Positions 26,096 through 34,318 of a stretch of 64,000 bases of DNA are shown here, piece after piece. The DNA lies in contig CBDDIF010000001.1 in the NCBI GenBank assembly GCA_965228785.1, positions 3,833,609 to 3,897,608 on the forward strand, read 5' to 3'. A model generated the notes under the pieces. The model was not told the origin of the DNA. It saw only the letters and a program-made list of their open reading frames with translations, and ran no database searches. The position numbers were made by a program, and so were the translations under genes. Every line of letters starts with the position of its first letter. Position 1 is the first letter of the stretch. The stretch is from Hoeflea_A sp965228785 (GTDB lineage: Bacteria > Pseudomonadota > Alphaproteobacteria > Rhizobiales > Rhizobiaceae).

Positions 26096-27301
26096 TCATT
26101 CCTGTGGCTCCAGATCTGCCGGTGTGCAGTCCAGCATGTCGGCGTAGAATTCCTTAGCTGCGACCGCATTGGCCTTGCCGTTGGCGATTGCGAGCGCCGA
26201 CGTGTAGAGCGTCTTGAGATAGGCGTGATTGTCCTTGGTCAGATTGGTTGACCAGAACTGTTTGAGTTCTTGAATCTTGGCAGCGCGGTCCTTGACCGGG
26301 ATGTCCAATTCTGCCGCCTCAAGCATCTGACGGACGGCATAGATGAACCGCTCATCGACTGCAGGAGATTGCTCGGTATCAACATCGTCATCCGGAGAGG
26401 GCGACTCCTGTGCGTCGGCGCTTTCATCGCCCTCTCCGTTGGCGGGAGTATCAACGGAGGCGGCCGCTTCCTCTCCCGCGTTATCCGCCGCACCCTCGGT
26501 TGCAGAGGCGTCGGATTCCGTGTGTTCCTGAATTTCAGTCTCGCCCATGGTGGCGTCGATCTCGCCCGCCACATAATCGGGATCGAAGCCCTCGCGCTTG
26601 CCTTCGGCTTCCTGATTGCGCTGCCGGAGCCGTTCTGCCGTAGGCGTTACATCCTTCGCCCGGTCCGGACCGCGGTGCGGATAGTCTTCGACTTCCTCGC
26701 GGATCTGGATGCCTTTCAGATGGTCGGCATACACGTCACGCAAACAGAGCGCCCGTGCGCGCATCTGCAGCATTCGTTTCGGATACTTGAACCAGGGGCT
26801 ATCGTTTTCCTTTTCATAGGTCCCGCCGTTTTTCTTGTGCCTCGTAACCATCGGTTCGGTTTGCCAAAGGCCGGCTTTCACCGCGTCGGCGACAGAGAAT
26901 TTTCTGACGACTGGATCCGCTTCGCCTCGGCGTCGCGTCTCGCAATAGGCAACCATGTCGTCGCCTTCGCCTTCGATCCATTCGTTGATGTATTCGCAGT
27001 CGGTTTTCGACCGGACCACACCAATGAGTGCATCACCCCAGAGACAGGGACGGTTGTTGATTACCGCGACAGATTGGATCGCAGTCATCGGGGGAAGCCC
27101 GAGCTCGAGCCCTGTCATCATCGCGATCATGATCTTCTGCGGCGTGTCTAGGGCGTAGGGCGCCAAATTCGATTGACTCACTGCCTGCGAAAGGCGGAAG
27201 CACTCATCAAGCGTCTGAGGCACGATCGCGTTGATGGTTGCGCCGGCGCTAATCGCTGTCATGGGCTTGTCTTCGACGAAGTCTGTTTGAAGCTCGTTCA
27301 T
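26096..27301 (-). CDS. RecT-like single-strand annealing protein
   Basis: A 401-residue protein. The N-terminal part (NLAPYALDTPQKIMIAMMTG, then LELGLPPMTAIQSVAVINNR and GDALIGVVRSK) matches the pattern of RecT-type phage recombinases. FKYPKRMLQMRARALCLRDVY is also typical. A low-complexity acidic stretch (roughly residues 240-320) precedes a short C-terminal domain. It overlaps the upstream RecE-like nuclease by 4 bp, so the two form an exonuclease-annealing pair. Confidence 0.75.
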   Translation of the reverse strand: MNELQTDFVEDKPMTAISAGATINAIVPQTLDECFRLSQAVSQSNLAPYALDTPQKIMIAMMTGLELGLPPMTAIQSVAVINNRPCLWGDALIGVVRSKTDCEYINEWIEGEGDDMVAYCETRRRGEADPVVRKFSVADAVKAGLWQTEPMVTRHKKNGGTYEKENDSPWFKYPKRMLQMRARALCLRDVYADHLKGIQIREEVEDYPHRGPDRAKDVTPTAERLRQRNQEAEGKREGFDPDYVAGEIDATMGETEIQEHTESDASATEGAADNAGEEAAASVDTPANGEGDESADAQESPSPDDDVDTEQSPAVDERFIYAVRQMLEAAELDIPVKDRAAKIQELKQFWSTNLTKDNHAYLKTLYTSALAIANGKANAVAAKEFYADMLDCTPADLEPQE

Positions 27302-28272
27302 TCCGCAGCCTCCATTTGCTCTTTGTCGAACCGCTTCAGCTCGAAATCGATGCGGTCGCCGAGATAGGTTTTCAGGTGAAGGGGCTTTTCCTCGCGCACA
27401 TAGGTCCGTGCGCCTTCCCAGACGCCCGTATCGAGCCCCTGGCGGATCTTGTGCAGACAGTAATCAATTACCCGCTCGCCGCGGTCGATGGCGAAACTGG
27501 ACACGTCCCTGTGGTCTGTATCGGCGTAATCGCCGGTCAGGCTGAACAGGAGCGTGAAGCTCTCGAACACCATGCCGAGGCCTTTGCAGATCCGCCGAAT
27601 GATTGCCGGTTGTAGGTAGTAGCCGCAGTCGCCGAACTGCTTTTCGAGGAAATCATCGTCCAGCTTCGATGCTGTTTTCAGGTCGGCATACATCCCGGAA
27701 TCCGTTGGGATTACGTCTGGTCTGGCCTTCAACCAGATGCCGGTGGCCGGGTCTTTCCAGAACATTGACCGTTCGATGCGGCCATTCAGCAATCCAGCCT
27801 GAACCACTTCGTATTTTGCGGCGTCCTCGGCCATGCGCTTGATCTTCTCAAGCTGTTCACGGGTGACGACGGTTCGGCCGATCTCGGCTTGGTCTTTGAG
27901 CCAATCGCGGCATGAGTGGTTGTTGCCGTTCCAAACTCGTCCATCGGGAGCCTTGTCAGGCCGTAGGGCAAACCTGTCGCGGAACACCTCGTCACCCAAC
28001 AGCAGTGCATGCACCGCGCTGCCGAATTCCATGGCTTTGCTCGGCGTTGTCTCGATCCGATATGGATTGAACGGCCAATAGGCGTGGAACTTCTTCGGAT
28101 TGCCGGTCGGAGGAGCCATGTGCATCAAGCTCGATTTTGATACGCTCGGGCCATCCAGCAATGTTGACTTGTTGTGGTACTCGTCCAGCGAGATCCCGGT
28201 GTAGACGCCGGGTTCGGTGATCGTTTTGCCGTCCCATTGCCTGTCGGCACCGCGGTAGAATTCGTCGGTCAT
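27298..28272 (-). CDS. RecE-like PD-(D/E)XK exonuclease (DUF3799)
   Basis: A 324-residue nuclease starting with the RecE-type segment GVYTGISLDEYHNKSTLLDGPSVSKSSL. The active-site pattern is visible as KARPDVIPTDSGMYADLKTA (Asp, then D-x-K), and FGDCGYYLQPAI holds the QxxxY-type helix. It would resect double-strand ends for the RecT-like partner downstream. Its start and stop overlap both neighbours by 4 bp. Confidence 0.8.
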   Translation of the reverse strand: MTDEFYRGADRQWDGKTITEPGVYTGISLDEYHNKSTLLDGPSVSKSSLMHMAPPTGNPKKFHAYWPFNPYRIETTPSKAMEFGSAVHALLLGDEVFRDRFALRPDKAPDGRVWNGNNHSCRDWLKDQAEIGRTVVTREQLEKIKRMAEDAAKYEVVQAGLLNGRIERSMFWKDPATGIWLKARPDVIPTDSGMYADLKTASKLDDDFLEKQFGDCGYYLQPAIIRRICKGLGMVFESFTLLFSLTGDYADTDHRDVSSFAIDRGERVIDYCLHKIRQGLDTGVWEGARTYVREEKPLHLKTYLGDRIDFELKRFDKEQMEAAE

Positions 28273-28931
28273 GGCCTCTGGTCTGCCTTCGTGTAAGTTT
28301 CAAAAGCATCCCGGATGCGCTGTTTTTCGGCGTTGAGGAGTTCCTTCTGCCGCTGCTCAAACGCGAGGCGGGTCTCGCGAATGATCTCGTTTGTGGCTTG
28401 TTCGATTTGTTTACGGAAACCATCGTGGAGAAGCTTTGCGGTAAGCCATTGAATGCGCGGGCCGCCACCGCTGTAGTGGCTCTTGTCGGGCCTACCTTCT
28501 CGGTCGACCCGTTGCTCCAGAAAGTCGCGGCCGACAAGTCCGACATAATCGCGAACTGTCACAGCGTCGCCTTTTGATGAGTAAGGATCGGCCAGCATTG
28601 GCCGTCCTAGCGCGTCCTTGATCACGGGTTCGAGCGCTTCATTGATCTTTGTCGAGAGCAGTTCAATGCACCGCTCCTCAATCTGCTTCGCGATCTCTCG
28701 CTCGTTGTATCGGCCGAGGATTTGCTGCGCTGCCGAGTGGATGATCGCCGTCTCGATATCGTTCAGTTGGTAGTTGTGAAGTTGGACAAAGAACTCGATT
28801 CCGGGCTTGCCATCACGATCTGGTTCCTCGGTTGAGGATAGGCCGGGGGTATGCCCCAGGTCCGGATCGTCAATTGCACCTTCCAATTCGGCCAGGTCGC
28901 CATCGTCAAAAATGATCTTGGGGTCGGTCAT
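28269..28931 (-). CDS. Hypothetical phage protein, helical
   Basis: A 220-residue protein from MTDPKIIFDDGDLAELE. An acidic N-terminus is followed by long helices (NEREIAKQIEERCIELLSTK, EQATNEIIRETRLAFEQRQK), probably a coiled coil. The frame upstream of 28931 is rejected because a small coupled gene lies there. It may assist the recombination pair downstream, with which it overlaps. No family is recognised. Confidence 0.68.
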   Translation of the reverse strand: MTDPKIIFDDGDLAELEGAIDDPDLGHTPGLSSTEEPDRDGKPGIEFFVQLHNYQLNDIETAIIHSAAQQILGRYNEREIAKQIEERCIELLSTKINEALEPVIKDALGRPMLADPYSSKGDAVTVRDYVGLVGRDFLEQRVDREGRPDKSHYSGGGPRIQWLTAKLLHDGFRKQIEQATNEIIRETRLAFEQRQKELLNAEKQRIRDAFETYTKADQRP

Positions 28932-29050
28932 CACACACGTCCTTCGATTGCCTGCCTGGCAAGCTCGATCTCGGCGGCATAGAGCGCCGCAATGACACCG
29001 AGGCTTGCGAGGATTGAGAGAGTGATCTTGTCGGGGAGGGAGAGGGTCAT
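28931..29050 (-). CDS. 39-residue single-span membrane protein
   Basis: A short frame, MTLSLPDKITLSILASLGVI followed by AALYAAEIELARQAIEGRV, fits exactly between its neighbours. Its ATG overlaps the upstream stop (ATGA) and its TGA overlaps the next ATG (TGATG). One hydrophobic helix is predicted. The double coupling is the main evidence that it is real. Confidence 0.6.
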   Translation of the reverse strand: MTLSLPDKITLSILASLGVIAALYAAEIELARQAIEGRV

Positions 29051-29256
29051 GACTGGCTCTCCAGCTCATGCTGGATGCTTTTTTCCAAAGCTGTTTGGAG
29101 CCCGCCGGCGTTCTGATAGGCCTTCTGTGCCGCGTCCCAAGCTTCGAATGCTGCCGCTTCTTCGCGGAGTGCCTGGTCGAATTTCTGCTCGGCTTTGCGC
29201 CACGTCTTCTCAGCCTCAATTGCAGCCATCTGGAGCTCGGAAATTGCTTTGGTCAT
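29047..29256 (-). CDS. Small coiled-coil phage protein
   Basis: A 69-residue protein (MTKAISELQMAAIEAEKTWR...), almost entirely helical with heptad-like spacing and a C-terminal KSIQHELESQS. It is coupled to the 39-residue gene by ATGA. Function is unknown. Confidence 0.6.
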   Translation of the reverse strand: MTKAISELQMAAIEAEKTWRKAEQKFDQALREEAAAFEAWDAAQKAYQNAGGLQTALEKSIQHELESQS

Positions 29257-29266
29257 CAGCTCGCCC

Positions 29267-30760
29267 TCAGAACCAGTGCTGCCGCCGGCGGTCCTTGAAG
29301 ACCTTGACGATGCACGTGTTGACGTTGGTGCCGACCGAGCCAAAGCTGTTGGCCGGAAGATCGCGGAAGCGCCCGCCCATCTGATCCATCAATTCGCGGA
29401 AGGCTGTTGCCTTACGGGTCTCGCGGAACTCGGTTCCAGCGGACATGACGGCGACCAAACAACCGTCTTCCTTGAGGAAGGTCAGGGCATGAGTGACATG
29501 GTCGATGTCCCGTTCCAGATCGAATGGCGGGTTCATGACGACGACGTCATAGAGGCCGGTGACTGTAGGTTGCAGGGTCAGGAAGTCCTGATGAAAGACC
29601 CGGGCATAGATGCCTTCCTGGCGCAGCCCTTCAGCCAGGCCGGCTTGAACCTCGACGCAATCCACCATCGCACCCTTGGCGACGCAAGGTAGGGCAAGGT
29701 GGCCGGTTCCTGCTGACGGTTCCAAGACCCGCAATGGCGGCTGTCCATCCCGCTTGTAGAGGGGCGCAGCTTCGATTACAGCGCTCACAACATCTTCGGG
29801 CGATGGGAAGAAACCGAACCGGCGGGCCGGTGTCGTCTTGCGGTTGGCAAAGACGTCTTCCTCGGCTTGAGCACCGTCGCCGATGACTTCGCCATACCAT
29901 TCGCCCAGGATCTTGTTCGCCTTGTTCAGCAGGTCCTTGCGGGTGAACCAGAGGTGGGCGTTACCGTTCTTGAAGATACGGATCTTGAAGAACTCGCCCT
30001 CGTGTTCGGACTGACGCGCTTGCCACGAGTTTTCGCGTTCACGGTCTATTGTCGCGACGATGCCGCCATAGAACGCGCGGGCAGTCTGGCCGTCGAGGAT
30101 TTGAAGCGCACGCTCCACATCGATCAGCGTGTCTTGCGTATGGCGATAATGGGACCAGCGGCCGTTTTCATTGAACACGCTGTTGAGGATGATCCGATTG
30201 CCGAATTTGAACCCGTCATGCGAGCGGAACCGGCGATCGAGCTTGGAGAATGCGTTCGCCAGACCCCGGCGAAAGATCATGTCCGCCTCGGCCTGGAACT
30301 TCTCAAGCGTGGCATAGACGTTCTCGACCGTGACCGGCGGCATCATCTTGGCGATCTCGTCGCCGTTGATCAGCGCACCGTTGCGGTCATAGCGCTCGGA
30401 CACGTAACGCATCTGGTCGCGCAACTGGTCCTTGGATTCCTTGTCCATCAGCGCTTCGAGATCGGTCACCGTGACGATGTGTGACCAGACCGAAATATCG
30501 ATCAGCCGGCGCGCCGTGCGCATGTACCGGTCAGCCTCAGGCATGTTCAACGCGCCATAGAAGGCTCTGACTTCATCGCTGTTGTCGTGGAAATGGCCGC
30601 CGGCTTTACCAGGCGCCGTGCGATCCCAAAGGGCGCGGGCGGTCTTGAGCGCGTCGCTCGCTGTTTCGAGCTTGCCGAACGCCTCCTGGTATAGCTGGAC
30701 GGTCGCGTCGCGGTTGGCGACGATTGTCTCGACCGAGTCGCGGGGCATGAGCATGTTCAT
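29267..30760 (-). CDS. DUF4942 protein with adenine-specific DNA methyltransferase domain
   Basis: About 497 residues. The N-terminal two thirds match the DUF4942 pattern (HFHDNSDEVRAFYGALNMPE, KFGNRIILNSVFNENGRWSH). The C-terminal part is a class I methyltransferase with RVLEPSAGTGHLALP (motif I) and the catalytic VVMNPPFD (motif IV, N near residue 410), the form seen in N6-adenine methylases. The ATG at 30760 follows the upstream stop by 2 bp. It may protect phage DNA from host restriction. Confidence 0.85.
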   Translation of the reverse strand: MNMLMPRDSVETIVANRDATVQLYQEAFGKLETASDALKTARALWDRTAPGKAGGHFHDNSDEVRAFYGALNMPEADRYMRTARRLIDISVWSHIVTVTDLEALMDKESKDQLRDQMRYVSERYDRNGALINGDEIAKMMPPVTVENVYATLEKFQAEADMIFRRGLANAFSKLDRRFRSHDGFKFGNRIILNSVFNENGRWSHYRHTQDTLIDVERALQILDGQTARAFYGGIVATIDRERENSWQARQSEHEGEFFKIRIFKNGNAHLWFTRKDLLNKANKILGEWYGEVIGDGAQAEEDVFANRKTTPARRFGFFPSPEDVVSAVIEAAPLYKRDGQPPLRVLEPSAGTGHLALPCVAKGAMVDCVEVQAGLAEGLRQEGIYARVFHQDFLTLQPTVTGLYDVVVMNPPFDLERDIDHVTHALTFLKEDGCLVAVMSAGTEFRETRKATAFRELMDQMGGRFRDLPANSFGSVGTNVNTCIVKVFKDRRRQHWF

Positions 30761-30762
30761 GA

Positions 30763-31086
30763 TCACACCGCCTCCCGATGATCTGCCAACTCAGCCGCAA
30801 AGCACTCGTTCGCGAATTCATCCTTGCGAAGGGCAATCGAAAGCTTCTTGAAAAGCAGACGGTCAAACTCGTCGTCCGACTTATCGCTGATCGTCACATA
30901 CCGCGTGTCACGCCAGTCTCCGCCGAACAGGTATCCCTCAAGCTCGATCGCCTTCACGATGAAACCGTAGGAGCCACCACCGAAGTCTGGATCGTTCTCA
31001 AGAAAGGCGCGGCCCTTCACTTCAAAGACCGCCGCGTTGCCTATGCAGACCGGGAATTCATCGAGATCGTGGGTAAATTCACACAT
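30763..31086 (-). CDS. First gene of the leftward early operon, hypothetical
   Basis: A 107-residue acidic protein (MCEFTHDLDEFPVCIGNAAV..., FLENDPDFGGGSYGFIV, GYLFGGDWRDTRYVTI). GGAGGCG precedes the ATG. It is the promoter-proximal gene of the minus-strand operon controlled by the operator-bearing promoter at 31111-31139. Function is unknown. Confidence 0.68.
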   Translation of the reverse strand: MCEFTHDLDEFPVCIGNAAVFEVKGRAFLENDPDFGGGSYGFIVKAIELEGYLFGGDWRDTRYVTISDKSDDEFDRLLFKKLSIALRKDEFANECFAAELADHREAV

Positions 31087-31110
31087 CGGTTCGCCTCCGT
31101 TGATGAGACA

Positions 31111-31139
31111 AACTTAGTGGGTTTATTCCCACTTATCAA
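31111..31139 (-). promoter_or_regulatory. Early leftward promoter (pL-like) with operator O1
   Basis: On the minus strand TTGATA (31134-31139) and TAAGTT (31111-31116) are separated by exactly 17 bp. The 16-bp operator GTGGGTTTATTCCCAC (31117-31132, plus strand) fills that spacer. Repressor bound there would block RNA polymerase. The same geometry is found at the rightward promoter. Confidence 0.78.
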
Positions 31140-31146
31140 ACAGAAA

Positions 31147-31162
31147 ATGGGTAAAAACCCAC
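31147..31162. promoter_or_regulatory. Operator O2
   Basis: ATGGGTAAAAACCCAC is the same palindrome as O4 except for its first base. It lies 30 bp (three helical turns, centre to centre) upstream of O1, in a position that would favour cooperative repressor binding. Confidence 0.72.
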
Positions 31163-31218
31163 AAATGCTTGTAGCGGCCATACGCCCGTGCTACGAATCA
31201 CCGCTGTGCATATCGCAC

Positions 31219-31253
31219 AAAAAAACGCCCCGGCTGCATGAACAGACCGGGGC
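31219..31253 (-). terminator. Rho-independent terminator of the repressor-side transcript
   Basis: On the minus strand the stem GCCCCGG / CCGGGGC with a 13-nt loop is followed by G and seven T (the A run at 31219-31225). It separates leftward transcription from the repressor side from the operator-controlled early promoter downstream. Confidence 0.85.
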
Positions 31254-31286
31254 TCGATACCGAAAATCAGGTGATGAAAACTCAAG

Positions 31287-31697
31287 TCATGCGATATCAG
31301 TTGCAGTCATTGCCGTCAACTCAAAGAGCCGGTATCGGGCGCGCGAACTCCCAAAATGTTGTGTCTGCTCGGAGGTTCCCGGCAATATTTTGTGGGTGAG
31401 GCGCGAAGTGAGCGGTCTTTTTGGCAGATGACCCGCTCCGCCGTTCATGAGGACGATGATTTGCCAGCTGGTTGCCGGCTCCCAACTCTGGACCGGATAG
31501 GCGGGACGGGTAGACGCCGTCCGAATGGCTTGAACGTGGCTTGAGGAGTTAAACACGGCGACAAACCACCACGAATAATTGGCGCATCTGTGCCAGGTGA
31601 GCGCGGGAGGGTACCGCGAGATCAAAAGCCAGCCGTGGATATCCCGCATTGAAAGCGTTCCTGGGTCCGGCATATGGGTGCCCAGATATGACGGCAA
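31287..31697 (-). CDS. Doubtful 136-codon open frame between repressor and terminator
   Basis: The 31,087-31,745 stretch holds the promoter, O1, O2 and terminator described here, plus this open frame. It ends 34 bp before the terminator in the same direction, which is the only contextual support. The predicted protein (from MRDIHGWLLISRYPPALTW, ending FELTAMTATDIA) shows no recognisable domain, no clear Shine-Dalgarno and weak third-position GC bias. It may be non-coding leader sequence or an RNA. Confidence 0.3.
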   Translation of the reverse strand: MPSYLGTHMPDPGTLSMRDIHGWLLISRYPPALTWHRCANYSWWFVAVFNSSSHVQAIRTASTRPAYPVQSWEPATSWQIIVLMNGGAGHLPKRPLTSRLTHKILPGTSEQTQHFGSSRARYRLFELTAMTATDIA

Positions 31698-31745
31698 GCC
31701 GCTCTGCCTGTGGTGAGTTACCGTCTTGATAGCCAGGAGTGTGTC

Positions 31746-32675
31746 TTATCGACGGAAGATGCCTACCCGCTCGTACTTGCTTACGACGAGCCCTTTGATA
31801 ACAATTTCAGTATCTTCGTCACCGTTTACGGGTATCGGTTTGTGCTTTTTGTTCGTGCTCAGCGGCGACAGGTAGGCGTCGTCCTCAAGAACCTCGTAGC
31901 ACTTTATCGTTGTCTCCCTGAGCCCCGCGGCTGTGTAGCGCTCGACATGGACAATCATGCCGGACTCGAGATCCAGTCCAGTGTCGCCCCAAGCAGCGCA
32001 AATGACGTAGCTCCCGTTTGGGAACTCCTTGTTCATGCTGTCGCCATCGACGCGCAGGGCATACTGGTGGGCATCTGGATATTGGGCGTCGCGCGGCGCC
32101 GGGATGTACTCCCGTTCGTGTTCATCGTCTTCAATCAAGGATATATCCAGAAACTCGCCGGCCTTCGAAACTCCCTCCACCCGTATACCTTCAACCGGAA
32201 CGGGTTCAATGGCGCTCCTACCGCTCTCCAGAAACTCTGGATTGACACCCAAAGCCCTGGCAAGTTGGACAATATACTTCGGACTTTCGACTTTCCCGCT
32301 CTCCAAAGCCTGTATGGATTGCGGGCTCACGCCGATTTTCCGGGCCAATTCGGATTGGCTTAGTCCTTTGCCCTCGCGAAGAAGGCGCGTGCGTTTTGCG
32401 ATCTCATCAGCAGGAGGGGTGCCGCCGTTTTCATTTTCCACGGCATTGGCGCCCTCAAGCCGCACCATCTGTCTGAGGGCAAGTGCGGCCGGGTCAAGCT
32501 TTAAGGCCTGAGCCAGTTTCTCCAGTTTGTCAGATCGTGGATTGCTGTTCGATCGAAGCAGGTCGCGAATATACGTCTTCCCAAGTCCAGCACGTGTTGA
32601 CGCGGCCACCGCGCCGATCCCCAATTCCTCCAATCGGGTTCGTACGAGTTCCTGATAAGTTTCAAACACTTCCAT
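31746..32675 (-). CDS. Prophage repressor: double HTH plus S24 (LexA-like) autopeptidase
   Basis: A 309-residue protein. There are two N-terminal helix-turn-helix domains, one around residues 5-60 (VAASTRAGLGKTYIRDLL) and one at about 90-145 (LSQSELARKIGVSPQSIQAL). A C-terminal S24 peptidase domain follows, with the Ser in RVDGDSMNKEF and the Lys in TTIKCYEV. A plausible Ala-Gly self-cleavage site is VSKAGEFLD. This is the layout of a CI/LexA-type repressor inactivated through RecA. For the start at 32675, AAGGA lies 6 bp upstream. TATAAG at 32683-32688 would instead make the mRNA leaderless, so one element excludes the other. Confidence 0.88.
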   Translation of the reverse strand: MEVFETYQELVRTRLEELGIGAVAASTRAGLGKTYIRDLLRSNSNPRSDKLEKLAQALKLDPAALALRQMVRLEGANAVENENGGTPPADEIAKRTRLLREGKGLSQSELARKIGVSPQSIQALESGKVESPKYIVQLARALGVNPEFLESGRSAIEPVPVEGIRVEGVSKAGEFLDISLIEDDEHEREYIPAPRDAQYPDAHQYALRVDGDSMNKEFPNGSYVICAAWGDTGLDLESGMIVHVERYTAAGLRETTIKCYEVLEDDAYLSPLSTNKKHKPIPVNGDEDTEIVIKGLVVSKYERVGIFRR

Positions 32676-32712
32676 AGCCATCCTTATAGGACAAATCCCA
32701 CCTCCTGCAGAA

Positions 32713-32756
32713 ATGGGAAAATACCCATTGCAGAGTGGGTAAAAACCCACTATACA
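32713..32756 (+). promoter_or_regulatory. Operators O3 and O4 with rightward promoter (pR-like)
   Basis: O3 (ATGGGAAAATACCCAT, 32713-32728) and O4 (GTGGGTAAAAACCCAC, 32735-32750) are palindromes 22 bp apart centre to centre. TTGCAG (32728-32733) and TATACA (32751-32756) form a plus-strand promoter with a 17-bp spacer filled by O4. The expected transcript start falls at about 32763, next to the ATG at 32764. Confidence 0.78.
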
Positions 32757-32763
32757 AACTGGC

Positions 32764-33021
32764 ATGGAAAACGAACTCAGAGAAAATCTCCAAGCCCTCT
32801 GTGGAGCCTTCTCGGAAGAGAAGAAGCTCAAGGAGTCAACGATCGGACGGCTTTGCGCCGCCGATGGGCGTTTCTTTCCGCGACTGCGTGATGGCAATAC
32901 GTTCACCGCGAAAAAGTACGACGAGATTGTTCTCTGGTTTTCCTCCAATTGGCCCGATGGGCTCAGCTGGCCGGCAAACATTGAGAGGCCACAACCCCTC
33001 TCAACACAGGCTGCCGAATGA
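32764..33021 (+). CDS. Cro-like first gene of the rightward operon, probably leaderless
   Basis: An 85-residue protein (MENELRENLQALCGAFSEEK..., STIGRLCAADGRFFPRLRDG, FTAKKYDEIVLWFSSNW). The STIGRLCAADGRFFPRL stretch can be read as a helix-turn-helix, and the position opposite the repressor is that of Cro-type regulators. No Shine-Dalgarno is present, and TATACA ends 7 bp before the ATG, so the mRNA is probably leaderless. Its stop overlaps the next ATG (ATGA). Confidence 0.7.
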   Translation: MENELRENLQALCGAFSEEKKLKESTIGRLCAADGRFFPRLRDGNTFTAKKYDEIVLWFSSNWPDGLSWPANIERPQPLSTQAAE

Positions 33022-33248
33022 GCCGGGCCGCTCGCAAACGCTCCGCGGCAGCACCTGGCGGCACCACGCACGCCAGACTGGCTGGTGCCCGACTGCTCCA
33101 CACGATGACTGTGGCCCGATCTTTGCCCGGCTTCGCACCATCCAACCGACTTCTACGCGCGACCGATGAGACGATTGAGTACATCGGCCGCCGCCATCCG
33201 AACACGAGAACTGCACGAGAGTGGGGATTTCAGGAGGCTGCGGAGTGA
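33018..33248 (+). CDS. Small basic phage protein
   Basis: A 76-residue protein, basic at the N-terminus (MSRAARKRSAAAPGG) with a C-terminal ETIEYIGRRHPNTRTAREWG. It is coupled at both ends, with ATGA at its start and TGATG at its stop. No family is recognised. Confidence 0.5.
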   Translation: MSRAARKRSAAAPGGTTHARLAGARLLHTMTVARSLPGFAPSNRLLRATDETIEYIGRRHPNTRTAREWGFQEAAE

Positions 33249-33412
33249 TGAAGCGATCGGCGAAGGCGAGGCGGCTTCCAGCTGCCAAAGCGATCCACCG
33301 GGTCATTCGGAAGGTGCTTGATCGGGACGAGACCATGAACCCGCGCGGCGGTGTCGCCTATGCGGTCGTATCGCTCTCTCGCGTTTCGATCCTGGAGGCG
33401 CCAACCCCATGA
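33248..33412 (+). CDS. 54-residue phage protein
   Basis: A short basic protein (MKRSAKARRLPAAKAIHRVI RKVLDRDE...). Its ATG overlaps the previous stop (TGATG) and its TGA overlaps the next ATG. The tight coupling supports translation. Function is unknown. Confidence 0.5.
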   Translation: MKRSAKARRLPAAKAIHRVIRKVLDRDETMNPRGGVAYAVVSLSRVSILEAPTP

Positions 33413-33795
33413 GCAAACGGGTGAATTGGACGATCAAAAAGCGCGAACAGCTTCTCGATTTGGCCGACCAAGGCATGTCCTACTCGGACATAGCATCCCT
33501 ATTCGGCGTTTCAGTCTCCGCAATCAGGAGCAACGTCACGCGCTTCCGGGACGAGGGGGTTGCCGGACCTCGATCACGGCTATCAAAGCAACAGCGTAAC
33601 CCGCCAATGGCGATGCCTGACCCCGTTCCGGAGCGGGTTGCTCCGGGGGATCATCTCGAAAACTACCACCGCGCACGACGCGGCTTTCACGTCCCTGCTC
33701 ACAAGCAGGATCAGTATTTCGCCCTTCTGAAATCGGGAGTTCCAATTGCCGTTGCCGCGGCAGAGTTGGGGCTTTCAGCGGGCGAGGGGGCATGA
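33409..33795 (+). CDS. Helix-turn-helix protein (GcrA/homeodomain-like)
   Basis: A 128-residue protein with an N-terminal HTH (WTIKKREQLLDLADQGMSYS, then DIASLFGVSVSAIRSNVTRF). This resembles the N-terminus of alphaproteobacterial GcrA and resolvase-like homeodomains. A basic Pro-rich linker and a second short helical repeat (GVPIAVAAAELGLSAGEG) follow. It is a likely transcription factor of the early rightward operon. Confidence 0.68.
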   Translation: MSKRVNWTIKKREQLLDLADQGMSYSDIASLFGVSVSAIRSNVTRFRDEGVAGPRSRLSKQQRNPPMAMPDPVPERVAPGDHLENYHRARRGFHVPAHKQDQYFALLKSGVPIAVAAAELGLSAGEGA

Positions 33796-33869
33796 GTGTA
33801 ACCTCCTGATTTTCCAAGTGTTGGTTGCGTCTGATGAATGGACACTACCAACACAGGAGTCGGGAATTC

Positions 33870-34310
33870 ATGGGAATCTCACCCAGGAATACGGAAAAAA
33901 ATATGTCGGACGTTTCACTTGCAAGGGGTTTGATCAGAGACATCGGCGGCAACTGCTGGGATGGCAAGGCGCGGATGTTGGATCGTGTGTATCTGGCGGT
34001 GAACAAGTACCTGCCGGCAGAAGTTTCAAGGCGTTGGACGCGGCGGCGGCTGCGCGCGTTCTGGAACGAAGAAGCGGCTGGCGTGCGCTTTCACGAGATG
34101 TGCGAGCTGGCCCATGTGGCGCGAGAAGCGGCGAAGCGCCAGGCAGATATCGAGGAGGCTCGCAGAGCACATGCCGAATACGTTGAGAAAACCGCCAATA
34201 TTGCTGCGCTTCTTGAGCGTTCGGACCCGGATTTCCATCGCTTGGACATTGAGGGATTACGCAGCGTCACTGGCCGAATGGATCGCACCGGAGATCATCC
34301 CGACCAGTGA
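33870..34310 (+). CDS. Phage DNA-binding-like protein, paralogue A
   Basis: About 146 residues from ATG 33870, which has AGGAG 10 bp upstream; 33825 and 33903 are alternative starts. The segment RRWTRRRLRAFWNEEAAGVRFHEM is shared in outline with the next gene (RWSRNRVHSIWYGEARRIAAWEM), and a helical tail follows. The shared W-[TS]-R-x-R-[VL]-x-x-[FI]-W motif looks like a small DNA-binding helix pair. Paired copies suggest an old tandem gene duplication. Confidence 0.62.
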   Translation: MGISPRNTEKNMSDVSLARGLIRDIGGNCWDGKARMLDRVYLAVNKYLPAEVSRRWTRRRLRAFWNEEAAGVRFHEMCELAHVAREAAKRQADIEEARRAHAEYVEKTANIAALLERSDPDFHRLDIEGLRSVTGRMDRTGDHPDQ

Positions 34311-34318
34311 GAAAGATC

